Positions 1 to 6,602 are shown, counted from the stretch's first letter. The stretch is 6,657 bases of DNA from Chloroflexota bacterium (GCA_023406965.1 JAEXTI010000365.1:1-6657), one strand, 5' to 3'. The notes: generated by a model from the sequence alone, not told the origin. Program-made: numbers and translations.

Positions 1-1
1 T

Positions 2-919
2 ATTGCCGACGCGCGTGGGCGCGGGCGGGGCTTTGGGGCGGGGGGACCGGGCAACTGGGCGGGGGGGGGCGGGGAAGGCATGACCGCCTCGTTGCAGGAC
101 GCCGTGGGTGGGGCGCTGAAGGCCGCCGGGCTGGAGGTGGGGGCGATTGAGGCGGCGGGGATGGGCCTGGCGGGATACGACTGGCCCTGCCAGAAGGAGA
201 TGATCCTGGGGGGCATTGCCCCGCTGGGCTTGACCTGCCCGCTGGAAATCGTCAACGATGCCACGCTGGGCATTTTGGCCGGAACGACGCAGGGCTGGGG
301 CGTGTCGCTGGTTTCGGGCACGGGCAACAACTGCCGGGGCTGGAGCCGCGACGGGCGCGAGGGGCGCGTGGTGGGCGGCATGGGCCACTGGTCGGGCGAG
401 TTTGCCGGTGGCTGGGACATGCTCCAACGCGCGGTGCGCGCCGTGGTGTTCGAGTGGAACCGGCGCGGCCCGGCTACGGCGCTTTCGGGGGCTTTTCTGG
501 AACTGACCGGGGCCAAAGACCTGTTTGACCTGATCGAAGGCTTGTACGTGAACCGCTACGAGTTGGGCGAAGCCGCCATTCTGCGCCTGTTTGAGGTAGC
601 GGCGCAAGGCGACCCGCAGGCGTTGGAGGTGATGCGCTGGGCCGGGCGCGAACTGGGCGAGATGGCCTGTGGGGTGATCCATCAATTGGGAATGGAAGCC
701 GAGGCGGTGGAAGTGGTGCAAATTGGCAGCGCGTGGAAGGGCCACCCCCTGCTGACCCAAACGGCCCGGCGGACGATCCGCAAGGTGGCGCCGAAAGCCC
801 GCCTGGTGCGCTTGCAGGCTCCGCCCGTGGTCGGCGGCGTGGTGCTGGCCATGCAGGGGGCGGGGTTGGAGACGGAGGCCGTTCGGAAGAAGCTGATCCG
901 CGGAGTCCAGGGAAAGTAA
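2..919 (+). CDS. BadF/BadG/BcrA/BcrD-type ATPase, N-acetylglucosamine kinase-like (5' end outside window)
   Basis: This is probably a cytoplasmic ATP-dependent sugar kinase of the BadF/BadG family (ASKHA fold), most like N-acetylglucosamine kinases that phosphorylate amino sugars; the exact sugar is not provable here. The frame is open from base 2, giving 305 visible residues. The residues before the first ATG at 80 already match the family: IAD (the end of the first beta-hairpin) and GGPGN. The true start is therefore upstream, and only the phosphate-1 loop (DGGxTKT-like) is missing, about 15-20 residues. Visible motifs are GLAGYDWP, the ND pair (254-259) with the likely catalytic Asp, the SGTGN phosphate-2 loop (visible residues 105-109), GEFAGGWD, and the adenosine-side QIGSAWKG (240-247). 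The GEFAG segment replaces the GDEGS seen in many relatives. The gene is extremely GC-rich and contains a nine-G run at 61-69. It converges on the gene at 1121-2629. The family is fairly certain; the substrate is inferred. Confidence 0.82.
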   Translation: MADARGRGRGFGAGGPGNWAGGGGEGMTASLQDAVGGALKAAGLEVGAIEAAGMGLAGYDWPCQKEMILGGIAPLGLTCPLEIVNDATLGILAGTTQGWGVSLVSGTGNNCRGWSRDGREGRVVGGMGHWSGEFAGGWDMLQRAVRAVVFEWNRRGPATALSGAFLELTGAKDLFDLIEGLYVNRYELGEAAILRLFEVAAQGDPQALEVMRWAGRELGEMACGVIHQLGMEAEAVEVVQIGSAWKGHPLLTQTARRTIRKVAPKARLVRLQAPPVVGGVVLAMQGAGLETEAVRKKLIRGVQGK

Positions 920-1036
920 TCCAAGGGTCGCAGAGATGAAGATGCGAGGTAAGGATACCCTTCTACGGTTCAGCTGATCGCGGGCGGTCAAGGTGTGACA
1001 CGCTTGTAGCATACATCACCAGCATAAAGTGGTCGA

Positions 1037-1078
1037 AAAACAAGGGGTGGCAACGTTTCCGCTGCCACCCCTTGTTTT
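1037..1078. terminator. Bidirectional intrinsic terminator between convergent genes
   Basis: A perfect 12-bp GC-rich stem (1041-1052 with 1063-1074, arm CAAGGGGTGGCA) encloses a 10-base loop. Four more A:T pairs extend it (1037-1040 with 1075-1078). On the + strand the stem is followed by TTTT, and on the - strand by TTTTT from the A-tract at 1036-1040. It lies 117 bases after the kinase stop and 42 bases after the stop of the - strand gene, so one hairpin can end both transcripts. The rest of the 920-1120 gap shows no gene. Confidence 0.88.
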
Positions 1079-1120
1079 GTGATTTTGAGTGTAGACCCGA
1101 GAACCTATAAATTGATGTGG

Positions 1121-2629
1121 TTAATTCTGCGCTACACCACAGTGTGGGCAAAAAGCAAAATCTATAGGGATTGATTTGCCGCAAGAGACACAACTTTTTT
1201 CAGTAGCCGTTGATTTGCCACAACTCGGGCAAAATTGAAACCCAGTCTGAACTTCGTTACCACACTGTGAACAAGTAATGGTTGACTTATCAGAAATGGC
1301 AGGCTTGCTCTTATCATCTGTTTTATGGGTAAAGACCTTGCCAAACACACCCTTTACTTTTTCACCTGCTCCCGAGGCTGTATCTTTAACACTGGTAGCT
1401 GCCTGTCCAGCGGCACCGATTGCCTTAGCAGCCGCCCCACCGGCGATGTCTGCTGTCTTTTCAAATATGTTCTTCTGAACGACGATCTTATAATCTTGAG
1501 CCCGTTGCTCAATTTCCGCCATATCCACAGACACATTCAAACGATTGGCAACACCTGCTAAAAAGTCCCGCTCCTTTTCGGCCAGTTCTCCATCATAGAT
1601 CGCCATCAAAATCAATGTTTCCATTAAGCTGTGCCTTACATCCTCATCTTCTATATAAGCAATAGCGTTAAGAATATCGTCCTCACTGACGATCAGCTTT
1701 TGAAATTCCGCTTGCGTATGTTCATCAAAGGACATCCTTGATAACATCGCTTTGTAGAATTCTTTTTCTTTTTGAGAGAGATTACCGTCAACTTGGGCCA
1801 CATACATCACCGCGGCAGGAAATGCCAAATTGTAGGTGTTTTGACGAGATACCAAAACTCGCAACTCGTCCGTAACTTTGCCTCTGTTTTTTAGATGCGC
1901 TTTGGCAATTTTTCCGACCGATTTTGTTGTGACGTAGTTGTAGCTGCTTCCAACAGCCGCGGAAGCCAATGGAACGGCATATTTAAGAATAGTGCGCTGT
2001 AAAATCTTGAAACCCAACCGGCGGGCAAAATCTTGGAGGGCCTTAAGTGTGCCTTTGCTAACGTATTTTTTTACCGCCCCTTTTGTAGCAGCGCCCGCTG
2101 CTACTTGAAGCCCCTTGCCAAGCATTTCTGTAGGGGTTACTCCCAATGCATATCCAAAAATCATCAACATATCTTCGGGGTCATCTGCGTCCAGTTGGAG
2201 ATCATAAATAACAGAAAGATCGAGGACGAGGCGCATTTGAATTTGAGCCAGATAAAGCATCTCGGCTCCAATAGAACCGAGGAAGAGTGCGGCTGTCATC
2301 CCCGCAGAACTTAATACCGCAATTTGATTTGCTGTTGCTGCTGCCCCGGCAACAGCTCCGGCAATGGTAGCATATTTCACAGTAACGGAAGTTAAAATAT
2401 TGGCAATTTCATCAGGAGTTAACCCGGGGTACTTTTTTTGAAAATACGTAGCCCGAGCGTTACGATCATAAGCTTGTACAACTTTCTGCAAGAGGTGAAC
2501 GAACCATTCTCCGCTTTTGACATCCTCAAAATTCAATGACTTGGCGAGTTGTTTGGCGTTGTCAAGCTCGGAAGCTACTTGGGTTTTGAGAGTTTCGTCT
2601 TCTGGGATGTTGGTTTCTGGTTTTGACAT
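1121..2629 (-). CDS. EcsC-like / TerB-like / double zinc-ribbon fusion protein, function unknown
   Basis: This is a 502-residue protein of unknown function. Residues 1-65 are charged and helical. Residues about 70-250 resemble the EcsC family: a Gly/Ala-rich hydrophobic stretch at 88-125, then LAQIQMRLVLDLSVIYDLQL, and a late YAVPLASAAVGSSYNYVTTKSVG block. Residues about 265-375 resemble TerB, with the two hallmark acidic repeats AQVDGNLSQKEKEF (DG at 281-282) and IYDGELAEKERDF (DG at 346-347). Residues about 393-433 are an Ala/Gly/Lys-rich linker. Two zinc ribbons close the protein, C453/C456/C467/C470 and C480/C483/C494/C497, both CxxC-x10-CxxC. No signal peptide is visible; the hydrophobic stretch suggests membrane association. 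The ATG at 2629 is supported by AAGGGG (2635-2640) five bases upstream. GC is near 45%, against 60-75% in the flanks. It is a single-gene unit, divergent from the ABC pair. Domain calls come from sequence pattern; any role in membrane or stress response is inference. Confidence 0.85.
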   Translation of the reverse strand: MSKPETNIPEDETLKTQVASELDNAKQLAKSLNFEDVKSGEWFVHLLQKVVQAYDRNARATYFQKKYPGLTPDEIANILTSVTVKYATIAGAVAGAAATANQIAVLSSAGMTAALFLGSIGAEMLYLAQIQMRLVLDLSVIYDLQLDADDPEDMLMIFGYALGVTPTEMLGKGLQVAAGAATKGAVKKYVSKGTLKALQDFARRLGFKILQRTILKYAVPLASAAVGSSYNYVTTKSVGKIAKAHLKNRGKVTDELRVLVSRQNTYNLAFPAAVMYVAQVDGNLSQKEKEFYKAMLSRMSFDEHTQAEFQKLIVSEDDILNAIAYIEDEDVRHSLMETLILMAIYDGELAEKERDFLAGVANRLNVSVDMAEIEQRAQDYKIVVQKNIFEKTADIAGGAAAKAIGAAGQAATSVKDTASGAGEKVKGVFGKVFTHKTDDKSKPAISDKSTITCSQCGNEVQTGFQFCPSCGKSTATEKSCVSCGKSIPIDFAFCPHCGVAQN

Positions 2630-2934
2630 AATAACCCCTTGTTCATTTTCGAATAATTGATGAAGTGATTTCGATCTACAAATGTCTATCTATAAATTGT
2701 ACCGTGAAAAAGATATCTGTGCGCTCTTTATTATTGTTTTCTGTGATTCTTATAACTGATTTTTTACTGAATGAGTCGGTCTACTACATCCTGTATCAAG
2801 TTCTTGTTGCAACTGACTGGAGGATTTAGTTTTTGTATAAAATTATATTTACCTAAAATTTAACTCAATAATATTAAAGATATATATTGACTTTTCTAAA
2901 TAACCTGATAATATATTAAACACAAAGGTGATTT
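2630..2934. other. AT-rich divergent intergenic region
   Basis: These 305 bases separate two divergent genes and must carry both promoters. GC falls to roughly 15-25% in 2821-2934, the lowest in the window. A convincing promoter and ribosome binding site are visible only on the right side, for the ABC operon. On the left, AAGGGG serves as the ribosome binding site for the - strand gene, but I found no well-spaced -35/-10 pair for it. The only short symmetric element I see is the 8-base palindrome GTTGCAAC near 2806-2813. I see no credible small gene, RNA gene or long repeat. Confidence 0.75.
2887..2914 (+). promoter_or_regulatory. Sigma-70-type promoter for the ABC exporter operon
   Basis: The -35 candidate TTGACT (2887-2892) and the -10 candidate TAATAT (2909-2914) are separated by 16 bases, within very AT-rich flanks. 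Transcription would begin near 2921, giving a leader of only about 14 bases. That leader still holds the ribosome binding site AAAGGTG (2924-2930), six bases from AAAGG to the ATG at 2935. The site matches the extended anti-Shine-Dalgarno complement well. GATAAT at 2907 is an alternative -10 but leaves too short a spacer. Confidence 0.6.
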
Positions 2935-4770
2935 ATGCAGACACAAAAACCCCCTATCTGGCCGGTTGTCCGGCGTATGGTGCACATGGCCGGCGGCTTG
3001 CAAGGCTGGTTGTACGCGGCGTTGAGCATCGATTTGGTGCAGGCCGCCTTGTTGATTTTGAGCAATCACTTCATCCGCAAGTTCTTTGATGCGGTCTCTG
3101 AAAACCAGCCGGATGTCTTCTGGCAGTATGTGATTCTCAGCCTGGTGGTCACCGTTGCGGGCATTCCGGTAGCTTACCTGCGCACATCCAGCATTGGGCG
3201 CTTCAGCGAAGGCGCACTGGCGCGCATTCGCAAGGCGATTGCCGGGCGCAGCGCGCGCCTGCCCATCGATTATCTTGAGCAGCGCCACAGCGGCGACATG
3301 CTCTCGGTGATGAACTCGGACCTGGGCAAGATCAAGACCCTGCTGAACAATAACTTGATCGACCTGCTGGGGCAGTCGGTGCGAGCGCTGGCGGCTTTCG
3401 CCTACATCTTGTCAATCAACTGGTTCCTGGCCCTGGTGACGGTGATTGCCACGCCGCTGCTGTTCATGCTGGTTTCGGCGTTGTCGGCGCCGGTATCCAA
3501 GCGCAGCGAGGAAATGCAAGGCGAGATTGGCAAGGTGAACAGCATTGCCCAGGACGGCCTTTCGGGGGCCATGCTGGTGAAAGCATTCAACCTGACGAAC
3601 ATCATGGAACAGCGCTTCAACACGGCCAATCAAGGCGTGCTCAAGCAGGGCCTCAAGATCGCCCGCCTGCGCGCGATTATTGAAGGCGGCGGGTTTGGCC
3701 TGGGCATCCTGCCCTTTATCATTGCGATGGGCCTGGGCGGCTACCTGGCCATCCAGGACCGCATAACCTTTGGCTCACTGTTCGCCTTCATCAATTTGCT
3801 CAACTGGGTGGTCAACCCGCTGGGTAGCATTCCCGGCATTCTGGCTTCCATCAGCGAGGCGGCGGGGGCCGGGCGGCGGGTGCTGGAGGTGGTGGAGCAT
3901 GATCCCGAGCGCGAGGGCGGGGCAGAGATTGCCGGGATTACTGCGGATAAGGAAGCGGCGATCCAACTGCGCAACGTGGGCTTCGCTTACAACGGCTCCG
4001 ATCCTGTGCTGAGGAATGTGTCGCTGGATGTGCGCAAAGGCCAGACGGTGGCAATTGTGGGGCCGAGCGGCAGCGGAAAATCGACTCTGATCAAACTAAT
4101 TTTGGGCTATTACCCCTTGAGTAGGGGGAAGATGCGCTTTTTTGGCCGCGACTTGAAAGATTGGAACTTGAGCGCGGTTCGCGAGCAGACGGCGTTTGTG
4201 GCCCAGGATACCTACCTGTACCCGGTGAGCATCGGCGAAAACATCCGCCTGGGCAAGTTGAACCCCACGCTGGCCGAGGTGGAGGAAGCCGCCCGCCAGG
4301 CCAACATTCACGACTTCATCGTCAGCCTGCCGCAGGGCTATGAGACCCCGGCGGGAGAGTGGGGCTCGCGGCTTTCGGGCGGGCAAAAACAGCGTATCTC
4401 GCTGGCGCGAGCCATCCTCAAGAACGCGCCCATCCTGCTGCTGGACGAGCCCACTTCGGCGCTGGACACGGAATCGGAAACGCTGGTGCAGCAAGCGCTG
4501 GATCGCTTCACCGAAAATCGCACCACGATAGTGATCGCCCACCGCTTGTCGACGATCAAGAACGCCGATCAGGTGGTGGTGCTGCGCAATGGCGAAATTG
4601 CTGAGCAGGGCACCCACGAAGAACTACTGGCCCTCGACGGCGTGTACACCGACCTGTACCAAAACCAATTCAACCACTCGTCCAAGGGGCTCGGGAGTAA
4701 CTATGGCGACCAGAACTCTGACCAGACAATCCATCTTGCGCCTGCTGGCGCTGATTCGCCCCAAGCATAA
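2935..4770 (+). CDS. ABC exporter half-transporter (membrane domain plus ATPase), first of a pair
   Basis: This is a 611-residue type IV (MsbA/LmrA-like) ABC exporter subunit in the cytoplasmic membrane; its substrate cannot be told from sequence. Six membrane helices are predicted near residues 25-45, 62-82, 142-160, 162-182, 252-273 and 278-300. The family motif HSGDMLSVMNSDL (118-130) follows helix 2. The ATPase domain covers about 343-580: A-loop Tyr352, Walker A GPSGSGKST (376-384, Lys382), Q-loop Gln424, signature LSGGQ (480-484), Walker B ILLLDE (Asp504, Glu505), D-loop SALD, and switch His536. All catalytic residues are present. The ATG at 2935 has AAAGGTG upstream. Its last 68 bases overlap the next gene, so it probably acts as a heterodimer with that product. 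The tail after about residue 580 is unlike normal family C-termini and is translated through the next gene's start; it may be a frameshifted extension. A multidrug, lipid or peptide exporter is possible. Confidence 0.93.
   Translation: MQTQKPPIWPVVRRMVHMAGGLQGWLYAALSIDLVQAALLILSNHFIRKFFDAVSENQPDVFWQYVILSLVVTVAGIPVAYLRTSSIGRFSEGALARIRKAIAGRSARLPIDYLEQRHSGDMLSVMNSDLGKIKTLLNNNLIDLLGQSVRALAAFAYILSINWFLALVTVIATPLLFMLVSALSAPVSKRSEEMQGEIGKVNSIAQDGLSGAMLVKAFNLTNIMEQRFNTANQGVLKQGLKIARLRAIIEGGGFGLGILPFIIAMGLGGYLAIQDRITFGSLFAFINLLNWVVNPLGSIPGILASISEAAGAGRRVLEVVEHDPEREGGAEIAGITADKEAAIQLRNVGFAYNGSDPVLRNVSLDVRKGQTVAIVGPSGSGKSTLIKLILGYYPLSRGKMRFFGRDLKDWNLSAVREQTAFVAQDTYLYPVSIGENIRLGKLNPTLAEVEEAARQANIHDFIVSLPQGYETPAGEWGSRLSGGQKQRISLARAILKNAPILLLDEPTSALDTESETLVQQALDRFTENRTTIVIAHRLSTIKNADQVVVLRNGEIAEQGTHEELLALDGVYTDLYQNQFNHSSKGLGSNYGDQNSDQTIHLAPAGADSPQA
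4693..4697 (+). promoter_or_regulatory. Ribosome binding site deciding the start of the second ABC gene
   Basis: GGGAG lies five bases before the ATG at 4703, inside the end of the first ABC gene. An earlier in-frame ATG at 4589 exists. It would add 38 residues that merely translate the first gene's ATPase C-terminus out of frame (rich in Thr, Pro and Arg, with no family similarity). The start at 4703 gives a natural N-terminus, MATRTLTRQSILRLLALIRP, just before helix 1. Confidence 0.8.
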
Positions 4771-6478
4771 GAAATACTTGTTGGGGCTGACCTTGCGGGT
4801 GGCGTTAACCACCACCGAGCGGGTGGTGATCGCCTTTTTGATCCAAACCGTTGTGGACGCCATCATCGCGGTTGACCAGACGGCTTTCACCAAGGGGATG
4901 ATCAACTGGGTGGCGTTCTACGTGGGCTTCACCCTGGTAGCCCCATTTGTGTTTTACCTGTGGCGCTCGGCCTTGGCCGAGGTCACCGCCAACGTCCGCG
5001 AATTGATCTTCCGGCATCTGAACCGCTTGCCGCTCGGATACCACGAGGCGCACCACTCCGGCGATGCCTTATCGATTTTGACCAACGACCTGACCGCTGC
5101 CGAGAAAGCCTATCAGGATGATCTGTATATGCTCGCAGAGGCCACGGCGCACGGTTTGGGCGCGGTGGTGGCGATGCTGCTGCTGAATTGGCAGTTGGCC
5201 TTGCTCATTTTGCTGAGCGGGGTGGCCCCGTTGATCGTCAACGCCCTGTTTGCCGGGCCGCTGCGCAAGATTGGTCAGGAGGTGCAGGAACGCCTCGGCA
5301 CGCTGAGCGAGCGTATGGGCGACCTGCTCGCAGGCTACCAGGTGGTACGCACCTTCAACCTGGGCGACTGGATCATGGGGCGTTTTGAGCAAGCCAACGG
5401 TCAGGTGCTGAGCACGTCGCTCAAGCGGGTGCGCACCGAGGCCGCGCTGGCAAGCGGCAACGAGTTCGCTGGGATTTTCAGCTTCCTGGCAATCGTGGTA
5501 GGCGCTTACTTTGCCATGACCGGGCGGGCCACGTTTGGCGTGATGATCGCCCTGATCCAACTGTCGAACAACGTCAATTACTTTGTTTATACCATCGGCG
5601 GGACGGTCAGCCGGGTGCAGGCGGCGCTGGCGGCGGCAGACCGCATCCTGGCGTTGCTGGATACGCCCCTGGAACCCGATTCATACAAAGCGCTTCCGGC
5701 GCAAGGCGCGCGACCGGCAGACGGTGCGCTGATCGAGTTTAAGGACGTGCGCTTCGGCTACTCGGACAACGAAGACATTCTCAATTCGCTATCCTTCCAG
5801 GTGGAAAAAGGCCAGATGGTGGCTTTCGCCGGGCCTTCGGGCGGAGGCAAGAGCACCATCCTCAAGCTGCTGTTGGGCTGCTACCCGATCCGGCAAGGGG
5901 AGATTGCCCTGGAAGGGCGACCGGTCAATGGTTTTCGCCTGACGGAACTGCGCGAGCAGTTTGCCTACGTGCCGCAGGACTCGTACCTGTTCGCGGGGAC
6001 GATTTACGATAATATTCGCTATGGAAAGCCGGAAGCGAGCGCGGAGCAGATCGAAGCGGCGGCCAAGGCGGCTTTTGCCCACGAGTTCATTAGCAAGTTC
6101 CCGGAAGGCTACCAGACCGTGGTGGGCGAGCGCGGCGCGCGGCTTTCGGGCGGGCAGCGCCAGCGGATCGCCATTGCGCGGGCTTTGCTGAAAAATGCCC
6201 CCATCCTGCTGCTGGACGAAGCCACCAGCGCGCTGGATTCCGAGTCGGAGCAGGTGGTGCAGCAGGCCCTGGAAGTGCTGATGGAAGGGCGCACCACGCT
6301 GGTGGTGGCGCACCGCTTCTCGACCATTTTGCACGCCGATTCGATCTACGTGGTCGAAGATGGACGCTTGGTGGAGCAAGGCACGCACGAGAAGCTGATG
6401 GAGCTGGATGGGGTTTATCGCAATCTGTTCGATATCCAGTTTAAGCAGGAGAATGAGGCGGAGGTGCCGGCGGCATAA
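4703..6478 (+). CDS. ABC exporter half-transporter (membrane domain plus ATPase), second of a pair
   Basis: This is a 591-residue type IV ABC exporter subunit, clearly a paralogue of the gene just upstream and likely its heterodimer partner in the cytoplasmic membrane. Predicted helices lie near residues 25-50, 66-88, 143-162, 164-184, 253-273 and 277-300. HSGDALSILTNDL (118-130) matches the same motif in the partner. The ATPase domain runs from about 344 to 580: A-loop Tyr353, Walker A GPSGGGKST (377-385, Lys383), Q-loop Gln425, signature LSGGQ (481-485), Walker B ILLLDE (Asp505, Glu506), D-loop SALD, and switch His537. Both partners therefore have intact sites, unlike many heterodimeric exporters in which one site is degenerate. 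The start at 4703 is chosen for its ribosome binding site and family-like length. Overlap with the upstream gene implies translational coupling. A strong terminator follows 33 bases after the stop. The substrate is unknown. Confidence 0.93.
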   Translation: MATRTLTRQSILRLLALIRPKHKKYLLGLTLRVALTTTERVVIAFLIQTVVDAIIAVDQTAFTKGMINWVAFYVGFTLVAPFVFYLWRSALAEVTANVRELIFRHLNRLPLGYHEAHHSGDALSILTNDLTAAEKAYQDDLYMLAEATAHGLGAVVAMLLLNWQLALLILLSGVAPLIVNALFAGPLRKIGQEVQERLGTLSERMGDLLAGYQVVRTFNLGDWIMGRFEQANGQVLSTSLKRVRTEAALASGNEFAGIFSFLAIVVGAYFAMTGRATFGVMIALIQLSNNVNYFVYTIGGTVSRVQAALAAADRILALLDTPLEPDSYKALPAQGARPADGALIEFKDVRFGYSDNEDILNSLSFQVEKGQMVAFAGPSGGGKSTILKLLLGCYPIRQGEIALEGRPVNGFRLTELREQFAYVPQDSYLFAGTIYDNIRYGKPEASAEQIEAAAKAAFAHEFISKFPEGYQTVVGERGARLSGGQRQRIAIARALLKNAPILLLDEATSALDSESEQVVQQALEVLMEGRTTLVVAHRFSTILHADSIYVVEDGRLVEQGTHEKLMELDGVYRNLFDIQFKQENEAEVPAA

Positions 6479-6511
6479 GTCGCGCGTAGGCGATAGGGAC
6501 GGCTTTCAAGC

Positions 6512-6547
6512 AGACCTGGCAGGTTTTTAGAACCTGTCAGGTCTTTT
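6512..6547 (+). terminator. Intrinsic terminator of the ABC operon
   Basis: Arms 6512-6525 and 6531-6544 pair over 14 bp, with a single G:U wobble (6519 with 6537) and a five-base loop (TTTAG). The T-run TTTT (6544-6547) follows at once. There is no matching T-tract on the other strand, so it should act only on + strand transcripts. It sits between the second ABC gene and the next gene's promoter candidate and separates the two units. Confidence 0.85.
6514..6542. repeat. Nested palindrome: two copies of ACCTGNCAGGT
   Basis: Each arm of the terminator is itself a palindrome: ACCTGGCAGGT (6514-6524) and ACCTGTCAGGT (6532-6542), 18 bases apart. The two copies differ only at the central base, so the element is at once a direct and an inverted repeat. 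Such design resembles dispersed palindromic (REP-like) elements that double as terminators, but only one copy is in this window. Confidence 0.65.
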
Positions 6548-6548
6548 A

Positions 6549-6557
6549 TGCTATGAT
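6549..6557 (+). promoter_or_regulatory. Candidate extended -10 promoter for the last gene
   Basis: TGCTATGAT fits the extended -10 pattern TGnTATAAT, with one mismatch in the hexamer. It starts just after the terminator. No -35 is recognisable at 16-18 bases, where the terminator arm lies; extended -10 promoters can do without one. The leader would be about 38 bases. Confidence 0.4.
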
Positions 6558-6589
6558 GATTTTGTCACGAAATCCCTTTTTCTAACCCG

Positions 6590-6595
6590 AAAGGA
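6590..6595 (+). promoter_or_regulatory. Ribosome binding site for the last gene
   Basis: AAAGGA stands seven bases before the ATG at 6603, an ideal spacing, and supports this as a true gene start. Confidence 0.75.
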
Positions 6596-6602
6596 CTCCC
6601 CG

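Noticed and set aside
80..82. ATG at 80 as the start of the sugar kinase
   Set aside because: The frame is open to base 2, and the residues before this Met (IAD..., GGPGN) match the family N-terminus, so it is an internal methionine.
923..962. Six-bp inverted repeat AAGGGT/ACCCTT after the kinase stop
   Set aside because: The loop is 28 bases, the stem is short and no T-run follows; the hairpin at 1037-1078 is a far better terminator.
2641..2760. Promoter for the - strand EcsC/TerB gene
   Set aside because: Several AT-rich hexamers occur, but none pair with a -35 at 16-18 bases, so no site is reported.
2771..2863. 30-codon + strand mini-gene (MSRSTTSCIKFLLQ...) and an overlapping start-less antisense frame of similar length
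   Set aside because: Neither has a ribosome binding site, the antisense frame lacks a start codon, and short open frames are expected by chance.
2896..3288. 130-codon open frame on the - strand across the ABC promoter
   Set aside because: It is mostly antisense to the conserved first ABC gene, and its tail runs through the AT-rich promoter; there is no sign of a real protein.
4096..4617. 173-codon open frame on the - strand
   Set aside because: It lies wholly opposite the conserved ATPase domain of the first ABC gene, is rich in Arg, Gln and His as antisense shadows are, and has no visible family motif.
5069..5560. 163-codon open frame on the - strand
   Set aside because: It is antisense to the second ABC membrane domain, with a His/Gln-rich composition and no supporting ribosome binding site or homology pattern.
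5789..6388. 199-codon open frame on the - strand
   Set aside because: It is antisense to the second ABC ATPase domain and similar in composition to the 4096-4617 shadow; the likeness reflects the paralogous sense genes.
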